Shown: positions 11,727 to 24,010 of the stretch, in pieces
How the letters are laid out: each line of letters starts with the position of its first letter
Numbering within the stretch: the stretch's first letter is position 1
NCBI RefSeq assembly: GCF_019175385.1
Contig: NC_083344.1
Coordinates: 24,306,231-24,370,230, forward strand
DNA from: Lycium barbarum
Lineage: Eukaryota; Streptophyta; Magnoliopsida; Solanales; Solanaceae
Direction of reading: 5' to 3'
Length of the DNA stretch: 64,000 bases
Made by a program: the position numbers and the translations under genes
Notes under the pieces: generated by a model
The model's input: the letters and a program-made list of their open reading frames with translations, nothing else
The model's database searches: none
Told to the model about the DNA's origin: nothing

Positions 11727-14454
11727 TGTTATATCCCGTATTTTTGAACGTCGGATTATTTGTAAGCTGAGGTGGGGCCCACACATCAAGATTTTTTTTG
11801 GAACATGTGACAAGATCTATGAATCACATATGTAAAGTTAAACACAACTCATGAAGGACCCTTGGGCCAAATCAAAGTGGAAGCCCTCCAAACAAATATT
11901 TTTAAGAAAACGTTTCCGGGTGACCTGACTTGGAGGGGCAAAAACGGTATTATAAGTTTGGCATTTGGAAAAATACCAAGAGATAGAAGTTATAGATAAT
12001 TGAATTAGCTTTCCAACCATAGGTCGTGGGTTCCTAGGTGACGTTGGTACAAGGAGATATGGACGTTTTAAGGTCGAAAGGTCAGTGGGCTAGGCCCAAC
12101 TCGGGACCAACCGAATTGGCCCAAAAAAATGAAAAGAATAAACTTTAGGCCCAAGTTTGAAGGGAGGCCGGCCAAGCCTTGGCCCAAACCCACAATATTA
12201 AATTGTCATGTGATTAGTCATGTGACAATTATATTAAAAAGGGGTCTTTATCCTTTTGAAGCTTCAAGAAAAATTAGATAAGGAGAAGACAAAAGATGAA
12301 GAGCAAGAGAAAGGGGCCATTTCGGCCAAGACCATGGAAATTAGGTGCTTTAAATTTTGTTCCAAAAATTATTTTCTTGTAGTATTTCCACTAATTCAAG
12401 GGTCCTCTACAACATAGTATAATTGTTTCGGAAGATAAGTCATCTGTTTCATTGTTTCTGCACTTTGGCCAAGTGAAGAAGTTGAAGAGAAAGGGTAAGA
12501 TTTAATTCCTTTTTATGTGTTATGAAGGTTTGGTTTATGTTGTGGGAAGTAGAAAGGGTTAAAATTCATGAAAATATGGAAGTTGCATGAATATATATAT
12601 GTATGAATGTAGCCGTGTACATGTGTGGTTGTGTAGTCAAAGATGAGTTAATTTTATGTTGTATTCTAGTTGTGGTTATGGTGAAATTCATATTGGAAAT
12701 GAAAGTTGATTGAATTTGATTGAAGTTGGAATTATATGTATTGGCCGAGTGGTATATTGAAATTGGAATGGGAATGAATTAATTTTGTTTAATATGTTAG
12801 TTGTGTTGTGGTGATCCTTGCAATGTAAATGAAGGTAAAATGATATAAGTTTGCATTGTAATGGAATGTAGAAGTTTGTGTCATTTTAGTATGATTTTAT
12901 GACATTATGGAAATGAAGTTGTTAAGGTGCAAATAATGATGATTGTTGATGTAATAGGAAGATGGAAACATGTTATGAATAAGTATGTTAAAGATTAGAA
13001 GTTTTGGATTAATTATGACTTTGGTGGAAAGATTGTATATTTTGTATATCTTGTGAATATTTTGTGGAAATGATATGAAATGCTTCCAAATTATATTGTG
13101 ATGATCTAGATTAATGATGAATGTGAAACCATCGAGCTTGGTTTGGAAATTTGAAGTTGAAATGGAAGATATTGCACTATGTTGGAAAGGGAACTAGTTG
13201 TGCCATATTGAGTGTTTTATAGTGATTGTTGTTGTTGGTGTTGTTGTTGTTGGGTTGTTGTTGATTGTTTTGGCCGAGTTGAATTCTCGGGGATGCTATA
13301 TGTATAGGGGAGATGCTGCCCAAATTTCTGTAGAAAAGTGTTAACTTTAGATTTAAGCCTAAAGCCTTATCGTTAACATTTGGTAAATGTGACCATTTGC
13401 AGATTTTGGACGAAACGGGAAGTGAACTTCGAAAGGCGTAAAGTGCGTAAAAGGTATGTAAAGCCACCCCGATTCTTCTTTTGGCATGTCCTAGATGTAC
13501 TTGGATCGGATTCACGCCTCGGAGCATATTCTGCTCATCGGAATCCGCGTATGAAATTGTCACATTTTCGTTCAATAGAATTGGACCCTTTTAGTATGCT
13601 TTAATGAAAAATTATGCAAAATTTCTCCAAATCACTTAGGAAGTTATGGAATGCCCTAGGACCTCTGTAGGTGACCCCATAAGCTTAATACACGTAATTT
13701 GAGCCCGCCGCTTTGGTTGTCCCGAGGTGGGCCCGCTATTTCCGATTTTACCCTTATGGTCCTTTGTAACTTGATGTCAAGCAATTTTTAAGGAAACATC
13801 TTATCTACTTTTCCAACTACTAATGATGCTTATTCGGGGTACTATATTGAGTCTCTGTAAAGGTACGATATTTTGTATTGCATTTAGTTCCACTATTCCC
13901 GTTTTGCTCTCTTATTGTACTATTGCCTTATTTTCGAACAATATAAAATGAAACGTTTTAACTATCCTTTTAACTACTAAGGAAAATTGTTTTAATGATT
14001 CCCTCGAGTCTGGTAAACTATTTTGGAATATGAGAATGACCCTAGAAGGATTATTCTTTCGTAACTCATTATGACATACGACATACACCTACTATGATTC
14101 TGTCCGACTTCATTTATTTGATTTGTCATTTCGATATGCCTCATTGAGTCTCTGGAAATCTGTGATATTTTTTGTTCCATTTAGTCTCTCACTACTCCAT
14201 TCGTGGATGCCCCAATGTTTCTCACACTGAGCCCGGGCCAGGATATGTTGTCAAGCGTATTCCAATGCATTGTTCGCCGTGCCTCGATGTGAGGGGGCAG
14301 GTATATATGTACATGGGTTTTGGAGTATGTTGTGCTATGTACACACATTCTGATATGATATGATCTGATATGGCCATCTGATATGATATGATATGTTATG
14401 TTACGGGGTTATCCCCTACTCTGTTCCTTATGTATGGTGGCACCAGCGTCGGGG

Positions 14455-14505
14455 GGTGGCCACGTTCTGTTTCGCCGAGCCCTTGGCAGGGGCCGGACAT
14501 GATAT
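14455..14505 (+). repeat. GC-rich hairpin module, C 5' LTR
   Basis: CCGAGCCCTTGGCAGGGGCCGG forms a CCC/GGG-closed hairpin flanked by CCGAG and CCGG, as in the units of F and G. A GTGGCCAC-type inverted repeat lies just upstream and is shared with D. Confidence 0.5.
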
Positions 14506-14747
14506 GGTATATGTTTCTGAAGACACTCCTCATGTTTTGAAAATATGCATTTGATACTTCGGATGTCACACTCACTTCTCTGTAAGTTCTGTTTCGGTTA
14601 TGATCTTGTTCCGTATTGGGACCAGGTACGACATATGTTTTCAACAAATACTATTTATACTTTATGATCAGCATTTTGCTAATCTGTAAATTTTGTCCAT
14701 TTTCTGTACCTTCTACTTTGATTATGACTTTGTTTACTACGTTCCGT

Positions 14748-14822
14748 GCTTTACATACTCAGTACATATTTCGTACTGACCCCTTTTCTTCGGGGGCTGC
14801 GTTTTCATGCCGCGCAGGTACA
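14748..14822 (+). promoter_or_regulatory. Two-hairpin element, C 5' LTR
   Basis: CAGTAC/GTACTG is followed by CCCC/GGGG (loop TTTTCTTC), CTGCG and CAGGTAC. The second stem differs from that of A (CGTCC/GGACG) but keeps pairing. The right LTR of C has it at 33278-33352, with one stem base changed (CTGTAC). Confidence 0.7.
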
Positions 14823-15224
14823 GAAGACAGATTTGTTGATCGCCTGCCTAGGACATCTATTCTGCTATATTGGGAGTGCTCTTTTGTTCAGAGCCTGTAT
14901 ATTGGTACAGTCTGCCGCTATATTATATATATGTATGCGATTCAGGGGTATGACGGGGCCCTGTCCTGTCTTATGATTTTGTTATGATCTGTAGAGGTCT
15001 GTAGACATACTTGTGTGGGTTCTGTATATGTTTGGGTATGATATGATCTGTGACAGCCTCATCGGCTTCCATGTACGGTGTCGGTTCATCTATGGTTATT
15101 ATTAACGCCAAGCGACTTCTATATTTTAAAATATTCTGTCGTTTGCTAATTTGGGTTATTAGGTACGTTTTAGTGTCCAGCACGGACACTAGTCGCGGCC
15201 TAAGGAGTTGGGTCGTGACAAAAG

Positions 15225-15236
15225 TGGTATCAGAGC
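15225..15236 (+). promoter_or_regulatory. Primer binding site of C
   Basis: TGGTATCAGAGC lies four bases after the LTR end at 15220. Confidence 0.93.
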
Positions 15237-15278
15237 GGTTCATCCTCGGAGTGTCTACAGACCGTGTCTAGTAGAGTC

Positions 15279-15317
15279 CTGTTTATCGGTGTGTTGTGCA
15301 CCACATCTATAAACAGG
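15279..15317 (+). promoter_or_regulatory. Leader hairpin of C
   Basis: CCTGTTTAT...TGTG and CACA...ATAAACAGG form a long inverted repeat about TTGTGCAC. D and F have nearly the same hairpin. Confidence 0.65.
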
Positions 15318-15399
15318 AGGCTACAGGACATTTAGGTGTTACCTTTCTTTGATTCTTAGATCGTGCGATAGAGCCAGCTGTAGGAAATGAATTCACTTC

Positions 15400-15487
15400 T
15401 TTACTAACCCTTAATTGCAGCTGGTGAACGGTATCGACGTAAGACAGCGCCTGCTGATATTGGAAGCTACACAGTACTCCGGTAAGC
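15400..15487 (+). other. 61-nt exon-like block with splice signals, element C
   Basis: TACTAAC and a tract ending TTGCAG precede the block 15421-15481, and GTAAGC follows it. F has the same arrangement (TACTAAC, TTTCAG, 61 nt, GTAAGT). The two blocks agree at about three quarters of positions and share a reading frame with the pattern ID-x-R...Y-S/T-G-K. What it encodes, if anything, is unknown. Confidence 0.5.
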
Positions 15488-15901
15488 AATGGTATGAGAG
15501 ATGTATGCTGGGTAAGGTATCCTGAAGTACGATTAAAACATAAAGTCGAACATTAAAAAGAGAAACAAACATGGAAAGTGTAGCAGGTGCAGTTCGAGTT
15601 GGGCATGTGAGGTAAGCCTCGGCATTCTGATACTTTTATTTGAAATTGTTAGCCGCATGTGGCTATGATGCGATATGATATGATATGTATATACGTATAT
15701 GTGTTGGCCCTGTGAGGCATGGTTGGTATTTCCTTTGTACAGGTTTTGGGATAGTAAGAAATACAGAGGAACCTCTGCCCAAATTTTTCCAGAAATATAA
15801 ACAGGAAAATAAGATATAAATTCTTAATATGTCTTGAAAGTCGATACCGATAGGGTAAATCTCTTATGTTGGGTTAAAAGTTTAAGAGATACCCTCCATG
15901 T

Positions 15902-15906
15902 CATTC
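15902..15906. repeat. Target site duplication CATTC, left of element D
   Basis: CATTC precedes TGTCACGACCC at 15907 and recurs at 26942-26946 after the right LTR. F shows the homologous uninterrupted site (GTCATCCGTAAG). Confidence 0.95.
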
Positions 15907-16418
15907 TGTCACGACCCAGCCCCGTGGGCCGCGACTGGCACCCTACCTGGGTACCCAGACCAAATCACATATTCATTTACCAAATCCGAACGTATTTCAG
16001 AATTTCATAAAAGTCATATCAACATAGGTTGTATCAAAATATGTCCTAAGCGGTCGCACAAATCAAAATGTCATATCGAATCCAAACGGAGCGGCGGCAT
16101 AGACGTCGCCGGTTATAAGTGCAAATATAAGCGTAAGGGCCATTTAGGGCTATTATAACAAACTGACCGCTGTAAGACCAAAAAAAAAAATCAAACAAAC
16201 ATACATAGGACCCTCGCCCCACATATATGACTACAGGCCTCTACGAATTCAAAACAAAGACATATGGCGAGACAAGGCCCCGCCGTACCCAAATAGTCAA
16301 ATGTACAGAATATATACATAGCAAAAGAAGACTATACCAAAAGTGGACTTCGAGTCAAGAAGGAGTACTCCGAAAGAGCAGAGAGTGAAGCCTACAGTGG
16401 AGGATCACCAATGTCCGA

Positions 16419-16490
16419 ACCTGCGGGCATAAAACGCAGCCCCCGAAGAAAGGGGGTCAGTACGAAATATGTACTGAGTATGTAAAGCAC
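16419..16490 (-). promoter_or_regulatory. Two-hairpin element, D 3' LTR
   Basis: On the minus strand CAGTAC/GTACTG is followed by CCCCC/GGGGG (loop TTTCTT), CTGCG and CAGGT. The copy in the other LTR of D is at 24521-24592. Confidence 0.7.
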
Positions 16491-16749
16491 GGAGTACAGA
16501 AATATGGGCTAAAACTGAAAGAAAACCGGATATCAAAAGGGAAGTACCAATCAGTATGTCAAAATTCGTATCAAATCATATACATATACATAATGCAAAC
16601 GAAATCATCCAAACGCTCAAGAACGTGGTCGCCACTCCGACGCTGGCACCACACACAGCATAACACCAGAAGGTTTCGAATCTCCGTACATCCCCGAACA
16701 CAAACATAAGTGAGCGTATCGCATCACTAGCCATATCACAGCATAACTC

Positions 16750-16862
16750 CAAACGGAACCCGGCCCTATGGCGAGGCCTCGAGAACCGTAACACAGCATA
16801 CGGCCGAATTATCATAGGGCGCACGAATCATAACCGGCCCGGGAACCGGTGAACGAAGTCAT
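16750..16862 (-). repeat. GC-rich hairpin modules, D 3' LTR
   Basis: Two divergent units, containing CATAGGGCCGGGT and TTCACCGGTTCCCGGGCCGG on the minus strand, occupy the place of the repeated hairpins in F and G. Confidence 0.5.
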
Positions 16863-18837
16863 AGTAAGGCACGAGCGGAGTCGTGAGCAAACAAATGCAA
16901 ATCATATTTCAAAATAGCCTTTCAAAACATAATGATTTCATAAGTCATTTCATAACCCAAAATAATCGAATACTTAGCTGATACGAAGGTTTATTTCACA
17001 AAATGTTTCCAAAGTGGTACGTATGGCTCAAAACAAAACTTAACATATCATAATAGTCAAAACATAATTCATAGAGGGAAGTCTCAAAGTCGAAGATCTC
17101 ATATCGAAGTTCATCCAAAAAGAGAGCCCGATAGGACAAATAGGGCGTCTCGGGGTTAGCGGGCCCACCTCGAGTCAAATTGAGGTGGCGAACATAATTT
17201 ACGAACATTTAAAGGCCAAAGGATCATACATAATGATTTCAAAGTGACCCGATCACATTTCGATAGGTTTCGAACATTTGGTTGCATTCTAGCCAAAATA
17301 GAGCCTTTAGGCTTCAATTGAATTGAATGAATAGTAGTCGTTTTGTAGATCGGGTTTCGAGGAGCAGAAATGCTCCGGAGGTTCCAATATTCACCTAACA
17401 TACTAAGACATGCCAAACGAAGAAGTGGGAAGCTTTACATACCTTATAGACGTCTTATGCTTTCCCCACAATCAAATCCCGTTTCGTCCAGAATCTGCAA
17501 ATGGTCAAAGTTACCAAGTAGAGATTCTTAGGCTTAAGATTTCCATTAACTTCATTTTTTTCTACCGAAATTTCGGCAGCATTTCCCCTATATATCTAAC
17601 ACCCCCGAGACTTAGCTCGACTCAATAAACATCAACAACAACAACCAAAACGTCATCAAACAACATAAACCATAATCAAACCATTCTAACTTCAATGTTC
17701 TTCCTTACTATATAAGTTGGCAACTTTCATTCAAACTTCAAAATTCCAAATCTATGTCCACATTATTGTATTCATTCACTCATTCAAGGTTATTCAAACA
17801 TATTCCAATCATATTCCAAACGATGTACAAAATTTCCCGAAGTTCATTACTTTCCATATTTCATCCAAAACATCAAAAATTACGACGAACATTCTAACTC
17901 GCATTGTTTCATTCCAAATTCATTAACATCAACCATAAATCACATTTAAAGTCTTTAGCATCATAATTATACAACAATATACACAAATATACAAAAGGTA
18001 TACACTTTCCCATAATACTCCGCGATCATTTCCAACTCCAATTCAATTCACTAAACATTCATGTACGTCATAAAGGTCACAACGAAGCAACTAACGAACT
18101 AACAAATCAATTCCACCTTGCCTTACACACCATATGGCTCAGCTAGCATACTAAACCCACATACACACACGGCTTCATACACATACATCAAAACTACGGA
18201 ATTCTCGTCTATTATCAATCCTTAACATATTCATACCAATTCCATAACATTAGAATAGCAAAATTCATACCTTTACTTGAATTTCCGACTTGCCGCAAAC
18301 GTGCACCTTTCGCCAAACTAATTGTACCCCGTCGGAGAGCGTCTTGATTACTTTACAAATATGGGAAAATCAAGATTTTTGGATAAAAACAAAGGCTAGC
18401 AAAATTTTTCTTTCTCTCTTTCTCAAGCTCGGCCGAGAGCTATGTTAGGAGTATTGTTCATTTTTTTTTTTGTGTTTGGTATGGCTTCTTGATAATTACA
18501 AGGGAAGATATGGATATATATCAACTAAGGGTCATGTGAAAATCACATGACCACTTAATGAGGGGCTTGGGCCTTGCCTTGTGGCCGGCCACCCCATTGG
18601 ACTTGGGCCTAAATTTTGTTCCAATTTTCTTGGCCCAATTCATTAAAAGTCCCGTTTTGTAATTCCTGAAACTAATTTCCGAAATTCCAAATTTACCCTC
18701 GGCCTTCCCCAATGTCTTAGCACGAAAAATTTCATAACCAACATAGTCATATCCACTAAAATCAAAATATTTCCTCATAACACACAAGTCTTAATTATTT
18801 CTCGATTTCCAATTATACGAAAACACGGAACATAACA

Positions 18838-18873
18838 TTCTCCCCTCCTTAAGAACATTCGTCCCCGAATGTT
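18838..18873 (-). promoter_or_regulatory. Polypurine tract and palindrome of D
   Basis: On the minus strand the palindrome AACATTCG-ggga-CGAATGTT (18854-18873) is followed by AAGGAGGGGAGAA (18838-18850), directly against the 3' LTR. Confidence 0.85.
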
Positions 18874-18947
18874 AAATTAACCTTATAAAGTCTTATGACC
18901 AAGGCGGGGGAGTTCTTTATTATTAGCGGCATACAAAATTATTTTTA

Positions 18948-21900
18948 TCAACCAACATAACAAACTGAAAGGTTTAGATTACCTGTGGACGTCGGGAACA
19001 AGTGAGGGTGTTTCCTTTTCATCTCGTCCTCCGCCTCCCAAGTCATCTCCTCCCGATTATTGTTGCGCCACAGGACTTTGACGGAGGGCACTTCTTTAGT
19101 GCGTAGTCTCCGCACCTGTCGATCCAGAATAGATACAGGCTGCTCGTCATAAGATAACTGCTCCGTCACCTGAATGTCATCAACTGGGAATATCCTGGAA
19201 GGATCACCAATACATTTCCGCAACATAGACACATAAAACACCGGGTGTACGGCCTCCAAGTCGGATGGTAAGTCTAGCTCGTAGGCGACCTCGCCTATCT
19301 TTCGAACGATCTGATACGGCCCAATGTACCGGGGGCTCAACTTACCCTTTCTACCGAATCTCATGACACCCTTCATGGGCAACACCTTCAGGAACACCCA
19401 GTCGCCAATCTGGAACTCTAACGGTCGACGTCGTCTATCTGCATAAGCTTTCTGTCGACTCTGAGCAGCCAATAATCGTTCTCGAATAAGCTTTACCTTA
19501 TCTACAGCTTCCTGGATCACATCTGGCCCAATCAGCTTAGTCTCGCCCACGTCAAACCAGCCAATAGGAGATCTGCATTTCCTGCCATAAAGGGCCTCGT
19601 ACGGAGCCATCTGAATGCTGGAGTGATAACTGTTATTATAGGCAAACTCAATAAGCGGCAAATGATCATCCCAGCTGCCCCTGAAATCAATAACGCAGGC
19701 CCGCAACATATCTTCGAGCGTCTGAATAGTGCGCTCGGCCTGCCCGTCGGACTGAGGGTGAAAAGCTGTACTAAGGCTCACCTGAGTCCCTAATCCCTCC
19801 TGAAATGACCTCCAGAAATTAGCTGTAAACTGGGCACCTCGGTCAGTAATAATAGATATAGGGACTCCGTGAAGTCTGACTATCTCTCTAATATACAATC
19901 TGGCATAGTCCTCAGCCGAATAAGTAGTCCGAACCGGAAGGAAATGGGCTGATTTCGTCAACCTGTCAACAATAACCCAAATAGAATCATACCTGCGTGG
20001 AGTGCGCGGTAACCCAACAACGAAATCCATATTAATCATCTCCCATTTCCAGGCTGGAATTTCCATCTCCTGTAATAACCCACCGGGCTTCTGATGCTCG
20101 ATCTTAACTTGCTGGCAGTTCGGGCACTGACTAACAAACTCAGCAATATCTTTCTTCATGCCGTCCCACCAATACAAACACCTGAGATCCCGATACATTT
20201 TAGTGGAACCAGGATGAACAGAATACCGTGCATTATGGGCCTCGCCCATAATCTGCCGCCGTAAGCCCGCAACGTCCGGTACACAGAATCTGCCGTCATA
20301 TAATAATACTCCTTCAGGCGAGATCTCAAACTGAGTCTTTGCTTTATTAAGATCTACATCTCTGTACTGAATCAAAAGAGGATCTTCAAACTGGCGCTGC
20401 TTTACCTCCTGAATAATAGATGATTCAGCAACTGCACGAACAGAAATCCCAGAATCTCCAGAATCTGCCAAACGAACTCCGAGGCTGGCCAGCTGATGAA
20501 TATCACGAACCAAATCTCTCTTATCAGATGGTACACCAGCCAGACTGCCTACGGACTTGCGGCTAAGCACATCAGCTACCACATTGGCTTTCCCCGGATG
20601 GTACAGAATATCAACGTCGTAATCCTTTAGTAACTCAAGCTATCTCCGCTGCCGCAAATTTAGCTCCTTCTGCTTAAAAATATACTGGAGACTCTTATGG
20701 TCCGTATAAATATCAACATGGACCCCATATAAATAATGCCGCCAAATCTTCAAAGCATGAATTACTGCGGCCAACTCAAGATCATGAGTGGGATAATTCT
20801 TCTCGTGCGGTCTGACCTGCCGGGAAGCATAGGCTATGACTCGACCGTGCTGCATCAATACACAACCTATCCCAATACCAGAGGCGTCACAATAGACAAC
20901 ATACCCGTCGGGTCCCTCTGGAAGAGCCGAAACTGGTGCTGTAACCAATCTCTCTTTCAGCATCTGAAAGCTGCACTCGCAGGCATCTGTCCACTGGAAT
21001 TTCGCTGCTTTCTGAGTAAGCCTCGTCAGTGGTGCTGCAATAGAAGAAAAATCCTCCACGAACCTGCGATAATATCCGGCCAATCCCAGAAAGCTGCGCA
21101 CCTCTATCGGTGTAGTAGGCCTGGGCCAATTCTATACAGCCTCAATCTTCTGCGTATCGACCCGAATACCGTCTGCACCGACAATATCGCCCAAGAATGC
21201 CACAGAAGTCAACCAAAATTCACATTTGGAGAATTTAGCATATAACTTCTGCTGACGGAGAATGCCAAGTACCGTCCTCAAATGATCTGAATGCTCCTCG
21301 GCTGATCGCGAGTAAATCAGAATATCATCAATAAACACAATAACAAACATGTCCAGAAAAGGCCGAAATACCCGATTCATCAGATCCATAAATACCGCTG
21401 GAGCATTAGTCAGCCCAAAAGACATAACTCTGAACTCATAGTGCCCGTACCGGGTCCTGAAAGCAGTCTTCGGGATATCTGACTCCCGCACTCGCACCTG
21501 ATGATAACCTGAGCGCAGATCTACCTTCGAAAAATATTTAGCACCCTGCAGCTGATCAAACAATTCATCAATCCGGGGGAGGGGATATTAATTCTTAATA
21601 GTCACCTTATTCAGCTGCCGGTAGTCGATACACATCCGCAGTGACCCATCTTTCTTTCTAACAAACAATACCGGCGCTCCCCAGGGTGATGTGCTGGGTC
21701 TGATAAAGCCCTTATCCAACAAATCTTTCAGCTGCTCCTTCAACTCTTTCAACTCAGCCGGTGCCATCCTGTACGGGGGAATAGATATAGGCTGCGTATC
21801 CGGTATCAACTCTATAGTAAAATCAATCTCCCGCTCAGGCGGAAGGCCAGGAAGCTCGTCAGGAAATACATCTGGAAACTCACTGACGACCGGAACGGAC

Positions 21901-23807
21901 TGAAGGGTAGGTATCTCCGCTGCAGTATGGTGCACACGAACCAAATGATAGATATAACCATTCTGGATCATCTTCTTAGCCTTGAGGTATGAAATAAACT
22001 TACCCCTCGGCGATGCTGTGGATCCGAACCACTCTATAACTGGTTCCCCTGGAAACTGGAAACGGACTACCTTTTTCTGGCAGTCAACATTAGCATAACA
22101 AGAAGACAACCAGTCCATACCCATAATGACGTCAAACTCAAGCATGTTTAACTCTATCAGATCAGCCCTAGTGCAGCGATCATAAATAGTCACAGAACAA
22201 TCCCTATAGATCTGTCTCGCTATAACAAAATTCCCAACTGGCGTAGCTACCTCAAATGGCTCTATAGGATCAGACACTATCCCAATTTTACTAGCAACGA
22301 GCGGGGAAATATATGATAAAGTAGAACCAGGGTAAATCAATGCATATACAGATCTGGAGAAAACCAGTAATGTACCTGTGACGACGTTTGGCGAAGCCTC
22401 CTGATCCTGGCAGCTGGCCAAAGCATATATGCGGTTCGAGGGACCGCTAGAACCTGAAACGCCACCGCGGCCTCGACCGCGTCCTGCCGGTGCTGGCATA
22501 CCTCGCCCTCCAGGGCGTGCAACAGATGGAGCAGATGATGAACCGGCGGCTAACCCTGTCGGCTGAGCCACACTACCAGAACCGCTAGCCAACGGACAAT
22601 CTCTCATAAAATGGCCCTGACCACCACACGAAAAACAAGCTCCAGTGGCTCGATAGCACTCCCCAGGATGAGACTTCCCGCAATGAGAACAACGGGGCCT
22701 GGGTGGTCTGGCCTGGCTGGGGCCTCTAGATACCTGTGAACCTGCCGCTCTGGAGCTCTGACCGGCCCCAGACGGTCCCGCACTATCAAATCTCCGGCTA
22801 CCTGACTGAGTACTCCGGCCGGACGGAGGTAGCTGTCTGCCTGACTGCTGCTGCTGAGGCTGTCCGCCTCGAGAATCCCCGGAATAACCTGCGGACCTAG
22901 CCCTCTTGGGCGGCCTCCTATCCCGATCTCTACCAGAATGATCAAACCTGTGACGATCCTCCATACCCATCGCATAGGCCTGAAGTCGGGCAATGTCCAT
23001 ATCTGTCTGCAATGACACTGCCATACAGCCGTCGATCAAATACCGATCCAATCCCATAACATATCTGTGCATCCGATCGGACATATCTGCTACCACGGCC
23101 GGTGCATATCGGGCCAGAGAATCAAACTCAAGATTATACTCGCGAACACTCCGACCCCTCTGCTGCAGATGTAAAAATCGGTCAGCCCGCGCCCGCCGTA
23201 ACTCTGGGGGCAGAAAGTGGCGGGTGAATGCTGTCACAAACTGATCCCACGTAGCTGGAGGAGCACCCTCACCCCTAGATAACTCCCAAGTCTCGTACCA
23301 GTGAGTGGCAACATCTCGGAGTCTGTGCGAAGCCAGCTCGACCGACTCGGTCTCTGAAGCCCTGACCAAGTCCAGTGAGCGCCGCATCCCCCGAATAAAG
23401 TCGTGGGGGTCCTCGTCGGGCTTAGAACCGAAAAGCTCTGGAGGGCCACATAAGAAAAACTCCCGAACTCTCAGGCTGTCCCGCCTGTCATCATCATCAT
23501 CGTCCCTCCACCCGCGTCTGCGAGCCTGTCCTGCCACCAGTGTAGTCAACAACTGTACAGCCTCCCTCAGGGTCCCATCCTCCGCCCCCGGCTGAGGAGC
23601 TGGAGTCTCGGGAGCGGGTACACGGACCTCTGGAGCTGCTGAAGGTCCTGCTCCAGGCTGTACTAGTGGGGGTGTAGCAGACCCCTCAGAATGAGGCACA
23701 ACCTCAGGCAAATCATAAACACGAGCCCGGGTAGCTCGCTGTGCCTGACTAGTCTCCCCCATCCTCGCTTTGCCCTTCTGGGCCGCCGTTGCCTTCTTCG
23801 GAGGCAT
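18948..23807 (-). pseudogene. gag-pol: gag-pol polyprotein of D, one frame with three stops
   Basis: A 1619-codon frame begins MPPKKATA two bases after a TTTTTGCAG acceptor-like sequence. Gag capsid is followed by a proline/glycine-rich stretch and a CCHC knuckle ([14 protein letters not shown], about 22590-22632). In the protease the catalytic Asp of DPGS is Tyr (codon 22332-22334), which should abolish cleavage. RT has FIDDIL near 21320-21335. RNase H, an HHCC finger, the integrase core (D near 20030 and 19850, E near 19735) and a chromodomain (about 19130-19000) follow. Stops are TAA at 21588-21590, TAG at 21132-21134 and TAG at 20640-20642; from homologues these were Lys, Lys and Trp. There is no frameshift, so decay is recent. 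Confidence 0.94.
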
Positions 23808-23855
23808 AACTGCAAAAACAATAGCGAGTCAGATCAGAATCACCCTAATAGCACA

Positions 23856-23952
23856 GCTCTATCGCACGATCTAAGATTCCAAAGAAAGTAACATCCTAAA
23901 TGCCCTGTAGTTCCCTGTTTATAGATGTGGTGCACAACACATCGATAAACAA
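23856..23952 (-). promoter_or_regulatory. Leader hairpin and ATCGTGCGAT motif of D
   Basis: On the minus strand the hairpin TTGTTTATCGATGTG / CACATCTATAAACAG (23914-23952) follows the primer site. ATCGTGCGATAGAGC (23856-23870) follows in turn, then the gag acceptor-like site. Confidence 0.6.
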
Positions 23953-23994
23953 GACTCTACGAGACACGGCCTGTAGACATTCCGAGGACAGACT

Positions 23995-24006
23995 GCTCTG
24001 ATACCA
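23995..24006 (-). promoter_or_regulatory. Primer binding site of D
   Basis: On the minus strand TGGTATCAGAGC lies four bases after the 5' LTR end at 24011. Confidence 0.93.
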
Positions 24007-24010
24007 CTTT

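Larger units (their letters stand above)
11727..15220 (+). repeat. 5' LTR of element C (3494 bp)
   Basis: It starts TGTTATATCC, ends GGGTCGTGACA and matches 30271-33750 throughout, with scattered mismatches and small indels. One indel is a shorter GTT-rich run in the right copy, near 13225. A GC-rich hairpin module (14455-14505) and the two-hairpin element (14748-14822) are included. Short ORFs such as those near 13177-13575 overlap this non-coding sequence. Confidence 0.95.
15318..15906 (+). other. Gag-less 5' internal module of C (left half)
   Basis: No gag is present where A, B and D have it. The ATCGTGCGATAGAGC motif is at 15360-15374. The module is homologous to the 5' internal region of F (minus strand, about 41280-41880), including an exon-like block and a tract around GGCCCTGTGAGGCAT near 15706. 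Element D interrupts it at 15906 and it continues at 26947. Confidence 0.75.
15907..18837 (-). repeat. 3' LTR of element D (2931 bp)
   Basis: On the minus strand it starts TGTTATGTTCC and ends GGGTCGTGACA. It matches 24011-26941 with sparse mismatches and a few small indels. The two-hairpin element is at 16419-16490, and GC-rich hairpin units lie about 16750-16862. Confidence 0.96.

Noticed and set aside
13177..13604. 132-codon minus and 74-codon plus ORFs, also present at 31722-32134
   Set aside because: Both copies lie in the two LTRs of C, overlap each other on opposite strands and show no domain; duplication of the LTR explains their recurrence.
16576..17416. Pairs of 60-86 codon ORFs repeated at 24679-25519
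   Set aside because: They are in the two LTRs of D, with no recognised domain or coding signature.
21691..23595. Plus-strand ORFs within the D gag-pol region
   Set aside because: Antisense shadows of the minus-strand polyprotein, without independent support.
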